Origin: Saliniramus fredricksonii | GTDB lineage: Bacteria; Pseudomonadota; Alphaproteobacteria; Rhizobiales; Beijerinckiaceae | DNA: 64,000 nucleotides | Assembly (NCBI RefSeq): GCF_900094735.1 | Contig: NZ_FMBM01000002.1 | Span: forward strand, 1,674,001-1,738,000 | Direction: 5' to 3' | Part shown: in pieces, positions 43,839 to 52,526 of the stretch | Position numbering within the stretch: the stretch's first letter is position 1 | Layout: each line of letters begins with the position of its first letter | Notes under the pieces: generated by a model | Database searches by the model: none | Told to the model about the DNA's origin: nothing | Seen by the model: the letters and a program-made list of their open reading frames with translations, nothing else | Made by a program: the position numbers and the translations under genes

Positions 43839-44762
43839 TTACCCGTTCCAGCGCACTGCCCCGCATTGCGCGATGTCATATCCACCCAGATAGTCGGCCC
43901 GGCGGGTGAATTCCCGTGTTGCGGCGAACGCCATGAGCGCCTGGACCGGCGGCTCGAAATAGTCGCGCCGCGCCATGACCAGATCAAAACATTCGTCGTG
44001 CAGCAACGGCAGGAAGGCGAGCGCGCCTGCGGCAGCCTGCAGGCCGAGCCCGCAATCCGCGTCGCCGGTGGCGATCATCGCAGCGAGATCGGCATGGGTC
44101 TCGACAGGGTTTGGCGCGACGACCAGCGCGTCGCGGCTCAGCCCGCACCGTGCCAGCAGCATCTCCAGCAATAATTGCGATCCCGCCCCCGGCCCACGCA
44201 GAGCAAAGCGGCATCCGCGCCGGACGGCATCCTCGAGCCCCGTGATCTTGAGCGGGTTCCCCGGCGCCGTGATCAGCCCCTGTACCCGCTTCGCCCAATG
44301 GATGACCACATGCGACGCGCCGGTCAGGTGGCTTCTGACGGCCGGGATGTTCCAGGTGCCCGAAGCAGGATCGATGAGGTGGCAGCCCGCCAGAAGAGCG
44401 CGCCCGCTCGCGAGTTCCTCCAGCCCCTGCGTCGAGCCAGCGACGCGCACCGCGAGCCCCGATCCGGATTGCCGCAGGGCCCATTCGAGCAGCGGATCGT
44501 TCGAACCCGCATAGATCGGTGGAGGCGGGGCGATTCCGGTTTACGGCAGCTCGGTCTGCGCTTCGAGCCAGGCATCGACGAGCCGTTTGGGGAAGAGGAG
44601 CTTGCCGGTGGCGCGCGTGAACGGGATGGTCTGGCGCGAGACCATCTCGTAGATCGTGCGCTCCTTGACACGCAGATAATCGGCCACCTCCGTCGTCGTC
44701 ATCAGCGATGACGGAATCACGGGGCTCGATCCGGGCTTCTCGTCAATTGATATCGACTGCAT
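43839..44762 (-). pseudogene. HTH plus PBP-like tungstate/molybdate regulator split by an in-frame TAA
   Basis: An N-terminal excisionase-type HTH (TTEVADYLRVKERTIYEM, then FPKRLVDAWLEAQTELP) is followed by TAA at 44541-44543. In the same frame the sequence continues TGIAPPPPIYAGSNDPLLEW and on through a complete PBP-like domain (PF12727-type; GSTQGLEELASG, RGPGAGSQLLLEMLL) to 43839. Such HTH-PBP proteins are normally one chain of about 300 residues and sit next to tungstate or molybdate transporters, as here. So the gene is either inactivated, read through, or making two separate parts (the second may start at GTG 44450). Start ATG 44762 is likely, facing the divergent tupB. Confidence 0.75.
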
Positions 44763-44850
44763 AATCGCGCAATATCCTGCATCAATTACATTGTTGCCAT
44801 CTATTCTGTTTTTTGCTCTGATTTCAAGATCCAATGCAGGATTCTTCTGA

Positions 44851-45546
44851 TTGAGCGGCCCCTTCACGACAGCCTTTGCGCTGATCACCTCCGGCGATCC
44901 GGCCCTGATGCAGATCATCGGGCTGTCTCTGCGCGTGACGGTCACCGCCGTGCTGATTGCCTGTCTGATCGGATTGCCGCTCGGCGCCGGGCTGGCACTG
45001 GCGCGGTTTCCCGGGCGATCGCTGGCGATCATCCTGTTCAATGCGCTGATGGGGCTTCCCCCTGTGGTCGCGGGCCTCGTCGTCTATCTTCTGCTCTCGC
45101 GCTCGGGGCCACTCGGATCGCTCGCGCTTCTGTTCACCCCCACCGCGATGGTCATCGCCCAGACCATCCTGATCCTGCCGATCCTGATCTCGCTGACCCG
45201 CTCGGTCGTCGAGGATCTGTGGGGAGAGTATCGCGAGCAGCTGCGCTCGCTGGGTGCCAGCCGCCTGCGGGCGGTGCCGACACTGCTCTGGGATGGCCGC
45301 GTCAGCCTCCTCACCGGCGTGCTCGCTGGCTTTGGGCGGGCGAGCGCGGAAGTCGGGGCGGTCCTGATCGTGGGCGGCAATATTGCAGGCCATACCCGCA
45401 CCATGACGACAGCCATCACGCTGGAGACCGCGCGCGGCGAGCTCGGCCTCGCCGTGGCGCTCGGCATCATCCTGCTCACGCTGACGCTGAGCCTGAACGC
45501 GCTCGCCTGGGGCGCCGGCCAATGGGCGAAGGGGAGGCTCGGATGA
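44851..45546 (+). CDS. tupB: tungstate ABC transporter permease
   Basis: 231 residues with five to six membrane helices and the ABC permease coupling loop (EYREQLRSLGASRLRAVPTL with GRASAEVGAVLIVGG). It is the TupB/WtpB type, with the N-terminal GLSLRVTVTAVLIACLIGLPLGA. The start is TTG 44851, with AGGA about nine bases upstream; no in-frame ATG exists nearby. Its end overlaps the ATPase gene. Confidence 0.88.
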   Translation: MSGPFTTAFALITSGDPALMQIIGLSLRVTVTAVLIACLIGLPLGAGLALARFPGRSLAIILFNALMGLPPVVAGLVVYLLLSRSGPLGSLALLFTPTAMVIAQTILILPILISLTRSVVEDLWGEYREQLRSLGASRLRAVPTLLWDGRVSLLTGVLAGFGRASAEVGAVLIVGGNIAGHTRTMTTAITLETARGELGLAVALGIILLTLTLSLNALAWGAGQWAKGRLG

Positions 45547-46274
45547 AGCGCGAAGGCGATCTGCATCCCCCGATCCTGCCATTGCAGCTTGAACAGGCCG
45601 GCTATGCCGTGGCCGGGGCGGCACTGCTGGAGGAAATTTCGCTCGCCATTCCCGCCGGGCGGCGCCTGATCGTGATGGGCGCAAACGGCGCCGGCAAGAG
45701 CCTGTTGCTGCGGCTCTGCCATGGCCTGATCGAACCGACATCCGGACGGCGGATCTGGGCGAATGGCGAGACGCGTCCGCAGGTACAGGCGATGGTGTTC
45801 CAGCGCCCCGTCCTGCTCCGGCGCTCGGTCGCGGCCAATCTCGCCTATCCCTTGCGTCTGCGTGGCATGGGCCGCGCCGCCTGCCGGGAGATCGTCACGC
45901 AGACACTGGAGCGCTTCGGGCTCGCCGCCCTCGCGGGCCGCCCCGCACGCCTGCTTTCCGGAGGCGAGCAACAGCGCCTCGCCCTCGCCCGTGCCTGGGC
46001 CATGCGCCCGCAGATCCTGTTTCTCGACGAGCCGACATCGGCGCTCGACCCCTCGGCCACCCGCATCATCGAGGCGATGATCGAAAGCTTCTCGGCGGAG
46101 GGCATCACCATCGTGATGAGCACCCACAATCTCGGCCAGGCCCGGCGCCTTGCTCAGGACATCGCCTTCCTGCATCGGGGCCGCCTGATCGAGCACGGCC
46201 CGGCCGACATTTTCTTCGAGGGGCCCAAAGCCCCGGAAGCGCACGCCTTCCTGGCGGGCGACCTGATCTGGTAA
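45543..46274 (+). CDS. tupC: tungstate ABC transporter ATP-binding protein
   Basis: 243 residues. Walker A is MGANGAGKS, the signature LLSGGEQQRLALARAWA and Walker B ILFLDEPTSALDP. It overlaps tupB by four bases (ATGA). It supplies energy for tungstate uptake with TupB and the binding protein encoded next. Confidence 0.9.
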   Translation: MKREGDLHPPILPLQLEQAGYAVAGAALLEEISLAIPAGRRLIVMGANGAGKSLLLRLCHGLIEPTSGRRIWANGETRPQVQAMVFQRPVLLRRSVAANLAYPLRLRGMGRAACREIVTQTLERFGLAALAGRPARLLSGGEQQRLALARAWAMRPQILFLDEPTSALDPSATRIIEAMIESFSAEGITIVMSTHNLGQARRLAQDIAFLHRGRLIEHGPADIFFEGPKAPEAHAFLAGDLIW

Positions 46275-46293
46275 GAGCAATCTGGAGGAAACA

Positions 46294-47133
46294 ATGACGA
46301 CCAACCGACGCACTCTGCTTCTGGGCTCCGTGACGGGCCTTGCATCCGGCATTGCCATGCTGGTGGCGCTGCCGCTCGCCACCCCCGCACAGGCCCAGGA
46401 CTTCATCACCGTGGCCTCGACCACCTCGACCGAGAATTCCGGCCTGTTCGATCATATCCTGCCGCTTTTCCAGGAAGAGACCGGGATCGAGGTCCGTGTC
46501 GTCGCGCAAGGCACCGGGCAGGCGCTTGAGACCGGGCGCCGGGGCGACGCGGATGTCGTCTTCGTCCATGCCCGTGAGCTCGAGGAGGCCTTCGTTGCCG
46601 ACGGTTTCGGCGTGGAGCGCCTCGACGTGATGTATAACGACTTCGTCATCGTCGGTCCGGGCGCGGATCCCGCCGGGCTGGAGGGTGCCGATGATGCGGC
46701 TTCGGCCATGGCTGCGATCGCTGAGGCCGAGGCGCCCTTCGCCTCGCGTGGTGACGACAGCGGCACGCATGTGGCGGAGATGAACCTGTGGAAGGCCGCC
46801 GGTGTCGCACCGGAGGGTCAATGGTATCTCTCCACCGGCTCCGGCATGGGCGCGACCCTGAACACCGCCGCCCAGGTGCCCGCCTACGCCCTGACCGATC
46901 GCGCCACCTGGCTCTCCTTCGCCAATCGCGGATCGCTGGAGATCGTCTTCGAGGGTGATCCGGTGCTGTTCAACCCCTACGGCATCATTCTCGTCGATCC
47001 CGAACGCCATCCGCACGTCAAGGCGCAGCAGGGGCAGGCCTTCATCGACTGGGTGGTCTCGCAGGCGGGGCAGGAGGCGATCGCGGGTTATACCATCGAT
47101 GGTGAGCAGTTGTTCTTCCCGCTTGCCGATTGA
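46294..47133 (+). CDS. tupA: tungstate-binding periplasmic protein
   Basis: 279 residues. A signal peptide (LASGIAMLVALPLATPAQAQ; the RRTLLLGSV start could be TAT-type) precedes the TupA signature VASTTSTENSGLFDHILP, the oxyanion-binding TTST. The later RGDDSGTH and STGSGMGATLNTA are family-typical. TupA proteins bind tungstate far more tightly than molybdate. GGAGG lies just upstream of ATG 46294. Together with tupBC this is a complete importer. Confidence 0.92.
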   Translation: MTTNRRTLLLGSVTGLASGIAMLVALPLATPAQAQDFITVASTTSTENSGLFDHILPLFQEETGIEVRVVAQGTGQALETGRRGDADVVFVHARELEEAFVADGFGVERLDVMYNDFVIVGPGADPAGLEGADDAASAMAAIAEAEAPFASRGDDSGTHVAEMNLWKAAGVAPEGQWYLSTGSGMGATLNTAAQVPAYALTDRATWLSFANRGSLEIVFEGDPVLFNPYGIILVDPERHPHVKAQQGQAFIDWVVSQAGQEAIAGYTIDGEQLFFPLAD

Positions 47134-47156
47134 CGATCCGACGCCTTGCCTGGGAT

Positions 47157-47232
47157 TGGTGGGCCCGGCTGGACTCGAACCAGCAACCAGACCGTTATGA
47201 GCGGCCGGCTCTAACCATTGAGCTACGGGCCC
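47157..47232 (-). tRNA. tRNA-Ile2(CAT)
   Basis: The cloverleaf reads GGGCCCG acceptor (pairing with CGGGCCC), D arm GCTC/GAGC, anticodon stem GGCCG/CGGTC with loop CTCATAA (anticodon CAT), T arm GCTGG/CCAGC with TTCGAGT, and an encoded CCA. The acceptor and T-stem sequence resemble E. coli ileX-type isoleucine tRNAs in which C34 is changed to lysidine by TilS, rather than elongator tRNA-Met. This assignment is by similarity; anticodon alone cannot separate the two. Confidence 0.8.
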
Positions 47233-47378
47233 TGCGCCTCAGGCGAGGAATCGCGGTTGTGACCGCTCATGGGAAATAGCGGAATTCGGTATGGAAAATC
47301 AATCGCTGAAGTTGCACTCCTGTCATGGTCGGGTCGTAAACCACCACTCGGACCCCGACGCGGCCCAGGATATATACG

Positions 47379-48620
47379 ATGAATGACGACAAGGCGGCGC
47401 AGGTGACCGGTGCCAGCGGGAGCGGATCGGGGAGCGTCGGCGAAGTCTTCGCTGCCTTTGGCAAGCTGGGGCTGACCGCCTTTGGCGGGCCGATCGCGCA
47501 TCTGGGCTATTTCCGTGACGAATTCGTCACACGCCGCAAATGGCTGGATGAAAAGGGCTATGCCGATCTCGTCGCACTGAGCCAGTTCCTCCCCGGCCCG
47601 GCATCAAGCCAGGTCGGCTTCGCGCTGGGGTTGATGCGGGCGGGTCCAGCGGGCGCAGCGGCGGCGTTTCTCGCCTTCACCCTGCCCTCGGCGCTAATCA
47701 TGATCGCCTTCGCCCATGGCGCCTTCATATTCGCCGGACCGGTCGGCGCCGGCATCATCGACGGGCTGAAGATCGTCGCAGTGGCCATCATCGCGCATGC
47801 GGTCTGGGGCATGGCGCGCCAGCTCTGTCCGGATCGCACCCGCGCTGGGATCGCGCTCGGCGCGGTGCTGATCGCCCTCATCCCGGCGGGCGCGTATATG
47901 CAGGTGCTGGCCATCGCTGTCGGCGCCTTGCTCGGTCTCGTCCTGAGCCGCGAGCCGCGCGGCGAGACCGGCAGCGCCCTCCCCTTCGCCGTGTCGCGCG
48001 CCACAGGCGTTGTCTGCCTCGCCGCCTTCGCAACCCTGCTGATCGGCCTTCCGCTCGTGAACGCCGCAGGCGCGCCGCAGGGGATCGCGCTGTTCGATTC
48101 GTTTTATCGCGCCGGCGCGCTCGTCTTCGGCGGCGGCCATGTCGTACTGCCGCTGCTCGAAGCGGAGACCGTCCGCACCGGCTGGATCGACGCGGACACA
48201 TTCCTCGCCGGATACGGTGCGGCACAGGCCCTGCCCGGCCCGCTCTTCACCTTCGCCGCCTATCTCGGCGCCGCCATCGAGCCGATACCAGGCATCGGAG
48301 CGAACGGCGTTTTTGGGGCGATGATCGCGCTCGCAGCGATTTTCCTGCCCGGGTTCCTGCTGCTGGTCGGGGTGATTCCGTTCTGGAACGCCTTCCGCGC
48401 GCGCCCTGCCGCGCAGGCGCTGATGCGCGGCGCCAATGCCGCCGTGGTGGGGATCCTGGGTGCTGCGCTCTACACGCCGGTCTTCACCAGTGCCGTGATC
48501 GGGCCGGGCTCCTTCGCGCTCGCGCTCACCTGTTTCCTGCTGCTCATGGTCTGGAAGCTGCCGCCCTGGGGCGTCGTTATCGTCGCCGCGATCGGTGGCG
48601 CGCTGATGGGCGCGGTGTGA
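47379..48620 (+). CDS. chrA: chromate transporter, ChrA family
   Basis: 413 residues in two homologous halves (long-chain form). Signature parts are LTAFGGPIAHLGYFRDEFV and SQFLPGPASSQVGFALG in the first half, and GALVFGGGHVVLPLLEAE with AAQALPGPLFTFAAYLG in the second. ChrA exports chromate in exchange for proton entry; some members handle other oxyanions. It lies between tupA and fdhD. The usual ChrB regulator is missing. Confidence 0.92.
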   Translation: MNDDKAAQVTGASGSGSGSVGEVFAAFGKLGLTAFGGPIAHLGYFRDEFVTRRKWLDEKGYADLVALSQFLPGPASSQVGFALGLMRAGPAGAAAAFLAFTLPSALIMIAFAHGAFIFAGPVGAGIIDGLKIVAVAIIAHAVWGMARQLCPDRTRAGIALGAVLIALIPAGAYMQVLAIAVGALLGLVLSREPRGETGSALPFAVSRATGVVCLAAFATLLIGLPLVNAAGAPQGIALFDSFYRAGALVFGGGHVVLPLLEAETVRTGWIDADTFLAGYGAAQALPGPLFTFAAYLGAAIEPIPGIGANGVFGAMIALAAIFLPGFLLLVGVIPFWNAFRARPAAQALMRGANAAVVGILGAALYTPVFTSAVIGPGSFALALTCFLLLMVWKLPPWGVVIVAAIGGALMGAV

Positions 48621-48706
48621 AGCGCATCTGTGATATCTGGACAAGGCCTGCGGGCTGATGCAGTGTCGGTGCGCGCGAATATCGCGTCGCAAGACGTTGC
48701 AGGATC

Positions 48707-49582
48707 ATGAAAAAGATCTTCCCCGACCCGTCCGATCCCCGCCTCACGCGTCCCGTCACCGGGCGCGATCATACCGGTGCGGAAGTCACCATCCGCGTGG
48801 TCGAGGAGCGCCCGCTCACCATCTTTCTCAACAGCCGCGAGATCGTCACGGCGATGACGATCGGCGATTACCCGGAATATCTGGCGCTGGGCTTCCTGCG
48901 CAACCAGGGCATGCTCAAGATCGACGATGTGGTCACCGGGGTGGACTACGACGACGACCTCGAAGTGGTGGTGGTGCGCACGGAGACCGAGACCGATTTC
49001 GAGGAAAAGCTGCAAAAGAAGACCCGCACCTCCGGCTGCGCCGTCGGCACCGTCTTCGGCGACATGATGGAGGGGCTGGACGGGCTCACCCTGCCTGAAA
49101 CGCCGCTGCGCACCAGTTGGCTCTACGCGCTCGCCAGACAGATCAACACCATGCCGAGCCTCTATCTGGAAGCAGGCGCGATCCACGGCACGGTGCTCTG
49201 CCGGGGCGACGCGCCGCTCGTCTATATGGAAGATGTCGGTCGACACAACGCTGTCGACAAGATCGCCGGCTGGATGCTGATGCATGGCGAGAGTGCCGGG
49301 GACAAGCTTCTCTACACGACGGGCCGGCTGACCTCCGAGATGGTGATCAAGACGGCGATGATGGGCATTCCCGCGCTCGCCTCGCGTTCCGGCTTCACCG
49401 CCTGGGGCGTCGAGATTGCCCGACAGGTCGGGCTGACTCTGATCGGGCGCATGCGCGGGCAACGCTTCGTCTGCCTCTCCGGCGAGGAGCGGCTGATCCG
49501 CGACGCGGATCCCGCCAGCGCGCCGGAAGAGGAGCGCAAGCATCGGCGCAAGGGCGCGCGTAAGGAAAGCGGCGTCGAATGA
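48707..49582 (+). CDS. fdhD: formate dehydrogenase accessory sulfurtransferase FdhD
   Basis: 291 residues of the FdhD family. It has ILFLN-like TIFLNSREIVTAM, the GYEYL-like DYPEYLALGFL, and the active-site loop RTSGCAVGTVFGD (Cys111). E. coli FdhD has C-x2-C here; only the first Cys is present. C-terminal parts EDVGRHNAVDKIAGW and TTGRLTSEMVIKTAMMG are standard. It transfers sulfur from a cysteine desulfurase to the bis-MGD cofactor of formate dehydrogenase. It begins the fdhD-mobB-moeA operon, convergent with mrp and the FDH locus. Confidence 0.94.
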   Translation: MKKIFPDPSDPRLTRPVTGRDHTGAEVTIRVVEERPLTIFLNSREIVTAMTIGDYPEYLALGFLRNQGMLKIDDVVTGVDYDDDLEVVVVRTETETDFEEKLQKKTRTSGCAVGTVFGDMMEGLDGLTLPETPLRTSWLYALARQINTMPSLYLEAGAIHGTVLCRGDAPLVYMEDVGRHNAVDKIAGWMLMHGESAGDKLLYTTGRLTSEMVIKTAMMGIPALASRSGFTAWGVEIARQVGLTLIGRMRGQRFVCLSGEERLIRDADPASAPEEERKHRRKGARKESGVE

Positions 49583-50112
49583 TCGATCCGAAAACGGGCA
49601 TTGCAGGCCAGCGCCTCTACGGTGTCACCGGCTGGAAGAATGCCGGCAAGACCGGGCTGGTCGAGCGCCTCGTCGCCGACATCACCGGGCGCGGCTACAG
49701 CGTCTCGACCATCAAGCATGCGCATCACAACGTCGATATCGACGAAAAGGGCCGCGATACGTATCGCCACCGCGAGGCCGGCGCGCGGGAGGTGGTGCTC
49801 GCTTCCGCCAATCGCTGGGCCCTGATGCATGAACTGCGTGGCGTGTCCGAGCCCGCCCTCGCGGAGATCGTGACGAAGCTCGCCCCCGTCGATCTCGTCA
49901 TCGTCGAGGGCTACAAGCGTGAGAGCCACCCCAAGATCGAGGCCTATCGCCACGCGGGCGGGGGCGCGCGCGGGCTGCTGGCGCACGAATTGCCGACGAT
50001 CCGCGCCATCGCCTCCGATACGCCGCTCGACGATATCGCCCTTCCCGTCTTCGATCTCGACGACACGGCGGCGATCTCTGATTTCGTGCTCGCGGAATGC
50101 GGCCTGGCATGA
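49579..50112 (+). CDS. mobB: molybdopterin-guanine dinucleotide biosynthesis adapter MobB
   Basis: 177 residues. The P-loop is YGVTGWKNAGKTGLVERL and the second motif is IKHAHHNVDIDEKGRDT, both typical of MobB. VDLVIVEGYKRESHPKIEAYR is also conserved. It binds GTP and assists conversion of Mo-MPT to MGD, needed by formate dehydrogenase. It overlaps fdhD by four bases (ATGA) and moeA by four. Confidence 0.94.
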   Translation: MIDPKTGIAGQRLYGVTGWKNAGKTGLVERLVADITGRGYSVSTIKHAHHNVDIDEKGRDTYRHREAGAREVVLASANRWALMHELRGVSEPALAEIVTKLAPVDLVIVEGYKRESHPKIEAYRHAGGGARGLLAHELPTIRAIASDTPLDDIALPVFDLDDTAAISDFVLAECGLA

Positions 50113-52274
50113 ACGGGTTCGACCGTGTCGTCATCGTGGACTGGTCCGCCGCTTCCACGCGCATGCCCGCCCGCCCGCGCGCCGATGCGATCTGGATCGG
50201 GATCAGCGATGCCGAGGGTGATCGCAAACCGCTTTATTGCCGCAGCCGGACGGAGGCGATGGCGGTGCTCGAGACGCTGTGCGAGGAAGCTCTCGCTGCG
50301 GGCGAGCGGTTGCTGATCGGCTTCGATTTTCCGCTGGGCTATCCGCGCGGCTTCGCGCAGGCCCTGACCGGGCGTGCGGAGGCGCTCGCGCTTTGGGAAC
50401 GGCTTGCGCGGCAGATCGAAGACCGTGACGATAACGCCAATAACCGCTTCGCGATCGCTGCTGATCTCAACCGCCGCTTTCCCGGGATCGGCCCGTTCTG
50501 GGGCCGCCCCGCCGGGCAGGATCTCCCGGATCTGCCCGAACGCGGCACGCTGCGTCACGGCCATGGCCTGCCCGAGCGGCGCCTCGTGGAGGAACGCCTC
50601 CCCCGCGCGCAGCCCTGCTGGAAACTCTTCACCACCGGCTCCGTCGGTTCGCAGGCCCTGCTCGGCATAGCGCGCCTGCACGCGCTGAGGAAACGCTTCG
50701 GCGCTGCGCTCACGGTCTGGCCCTTTGAAAACCGTGATGCGCCGATCACGCTGGCCGAGATCTATCCCTCGCTGCTCGACGGGGCAGTCAACCAGGTGCT
50801 CACCCGGGATCCTGATGCGATCAAGGATGCGGTGCAGGTCAGGCTCCTCGCCGCGACGCTGCGCGCGCATGCGCGCGATGCCATCCCCGCCGCGATGCGC
50901 GCGATCGGCATATCCGAGGCAATTTTGTGTGAAGAGGGCTGGATTCTTGGCGTGGGGTGCGAGATTCTGCTGCAGGAAACAGCCTTGGGGATCGCGACCG
51001 GCATGAGCGCGCTTGAACCGCCACGCCTGCAGAATGATTGCTTCGCCCTGCCGCCGGGCGTTGACTGGACACCCGTGGACGATGCGCTCGCGCTGCTGCG
51101 GGCCGCACTGCGCCCGATTACCGGGATCGAGACCCTGCCCACCGCCGCTGCGCTCGGCCGCGTTCTGGCGCACGATACGATCGCACGCCGTTCCAACCCG
51201 CCCGCACCCAATGCCGCAGTCGATGGCTACGGCTTCGCCCATGCTGCAACCGGGGATGGGCTTCAGGAATTGCCGCTCATCACTGGCCGCGCCGCAGCCG
51301 GCGTGCCCTATAGCGGCAAGGTCCCGCATGGTCAGGCCATCCGCATCCTCACCGGCGCGATCCTGCCGGAGGGCGTCGATACGGTGGTTCTGGAAGAGGA
51401 TTGCGCCACGGACGGCGCGCGCATCGCCTTCAACGGCCCGATCAAGCCGCGTGCCAATACCCGCAAGGCGGGGGAGGATGTCCCCGCCGGCGCGCCAGCC
51501 CTGCCCGCAGGGCGTTCGCTGACCCCCGCCGATCTCGCACTGCTCAGTGCGCTCGGCATCGGCGAGGTGGCGGTGCATCGCCGCCTGCGCGTGGGTATCC
51601 TCTCCACCGGCGAGGAGATCGTGGGCTATTTCGGCGACGAAGCGCTCGCGCCGGGCAAGATCTACGATGCCAACCGGCCCATGCTGCTTGCTCTCGCGCA
51701 GGCCTGGCATTACCAGCCGGTCGATCTGGGCCATGTGGGTGACGACCGGGAGGCGCTGCGCGCGCGGCTCGACGCGGCATCACGCGAGGCGGATGTGATC
51801 TTCACCTCGGGCGGCGCCTCCGCCGGTGACGAGGATCACGTCTCCGCGCTTCTGCGCGAGACCGGGGCCTTGCAGGAATGGCGCATCGCCATCAAGCCGG
51901 GGCGGCCACTGGCGCTGGCCCTGTGGAACGGAGCGCCGGTCTTCGGCTTGCCCGGCAACCCGGTCGCGGCCTTCGTCTGCGCGCTGATCTTTGCCCGCCC
52001 TGCGCTGGCCGCGCTCTCAGGCGCGGGTTGGAGCGAACCTCTGGCCTTCACCGTGCCCGCCGCCTTCTCGAAGAACAAGAAACCCGGACGGCGCGAATAT
52101 CTGCGGGCACGGCTTGATGCAAAGGGGCACGCGGAAGTGTTCGCCTCGGAGGGATCCGGGCGGATCAGCGGATTGTCATGGGCGACGGGACTGGTGGAGA
52201 TCGGCGACGGCGCACAGAAGATCGCACCGGGAGACCCGGTGCGCTTCATGCCTTATGCGGGATTCGGGATCTGA
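50109..52274 (+). CDS. moeA: molybdopterin molybdotransferase MoeA with N-terminal extra domain
   Basis: 721 residues. The second part (about 316-721) is a complete MoeA: PAPNAAVDGYGFAHA, GAILPEGVDTVV, the MPT-binding TSGGASAGDEDHV, KPGRPLALALW and GLPGNPVAAFV. It inserts molybdate (or tungstate) into adenylated molybdopterin. Residues 1-315 form a separate domain starting VVIVDWSAASTRMPARPRAD, with GERLLIGFDFPLGYPRGFA and TVWPFENRDAP. The D-W-S and D-F-P pattern suggests an RNase H-like (DUF429-like) fold; its role is unknown. ATG 50109 overlaps mobB. Confidence 0.9.
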   Translation: MNGFDRVVIVDWSAASTRMPARPRADAIWIGISDAEGDRKPLYCRSRTEAMAVLETLCEEALAAGERLLIGFDFPLGYPRGFAQALTGRAEALALWERLARQIEDRDDNANNRFAIAADLNRRFPGIGPFWGRPAGQDLPDLPERGTLRHGHGLPERRLVEERLPRAQPCWKLFTTGSVGSQALLGIARLHALRKRFGAALTVWPFENRDAPITLAEIYPSLLDGAVNQVLTRDPDAIKDAVQVRLLAATLRAHARDAIPAAMRAIGISEAILCEEGWILGVGCEILLQETALGIATGMSALEPPRLQNDCFALPPGVDWTPVDDALALLRAALRPITGIETLPTAAALGRVLAHDTIARRSNPPAPNAAVDGYGFAHAATGDGLQELPLITGRAAAGVPYSGKVPHGQAIRILTGAILPEGVDTVVLEEDCATDGARIAFNGPIKPRANTRKAGEDVPAGAPALPAGRSLTPADLALLSALGIGEVAVHRRLRVGILSTGEEIVGYFGDEALAPGKIYDANRPMLLALAQAWHYQPVDLGHVGDDREALRARLDAASREADVIFTSGGASAGDEDHVSALLRETGALQEWRIAIKPGRPLALALWNGAPVFGLPGNPVAAFVCALIFARPALAALSGAGWSEPLAFTVPAAFSKNKKPGRREYLRARLDAKGHAEVFASEGSGRISGLSWATGLVEIGDGAQKIAPGDPVRFMPYAGFGI

Positions 52275-52306
52275 AACGCGATGCGCGGACAGATCCGGCA
52301 TCCGGG

Positions 52307-52462
52307 TCAGAAATCGACGAGATTGGAGCCCGGATCGCCCAGACGCACGCCCTCCGTCGCGTAGGCCTGATAGGCCGTCGTCTGGAAACTGCCATCAAGC
52401 AGGAACGCCGCGCCAACGGCGGCCAGAATCGCAAAGATGGCTGCGGCTACGAACGCTTTCAT
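52307..52462 (-). CDS. small single-pass membrane or exported protein
   Basis: 51 residues: a basic start, one hydrophobic segment (AFVAAAIFAILAAVGAAFLL), then a short hydrophilic tail ending RLGDPGSNLVDF. I recall closely similar small proteins from other Rhizobiales with the same R-x-G-D-P-G-x-N-L-V ending. Function unknown. GGGAG lies about nine bases upstream of ATG 52462. It follows mrp by 64 bases in the same direction. Confidence 0.7.
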   Translation of the reverse strand: MKAFVAAAIFAILAAVGAAFLLDGSFQTTAYQAYATEGVRLGDPGSNLVDF

Positions 52463-52526
52463 CCCCTTGGTCTCCCTGTGTTCTTTCTGGAAGCCGGAGC
52501 ACCGGTCCCAACCTTGGCATAATCGC

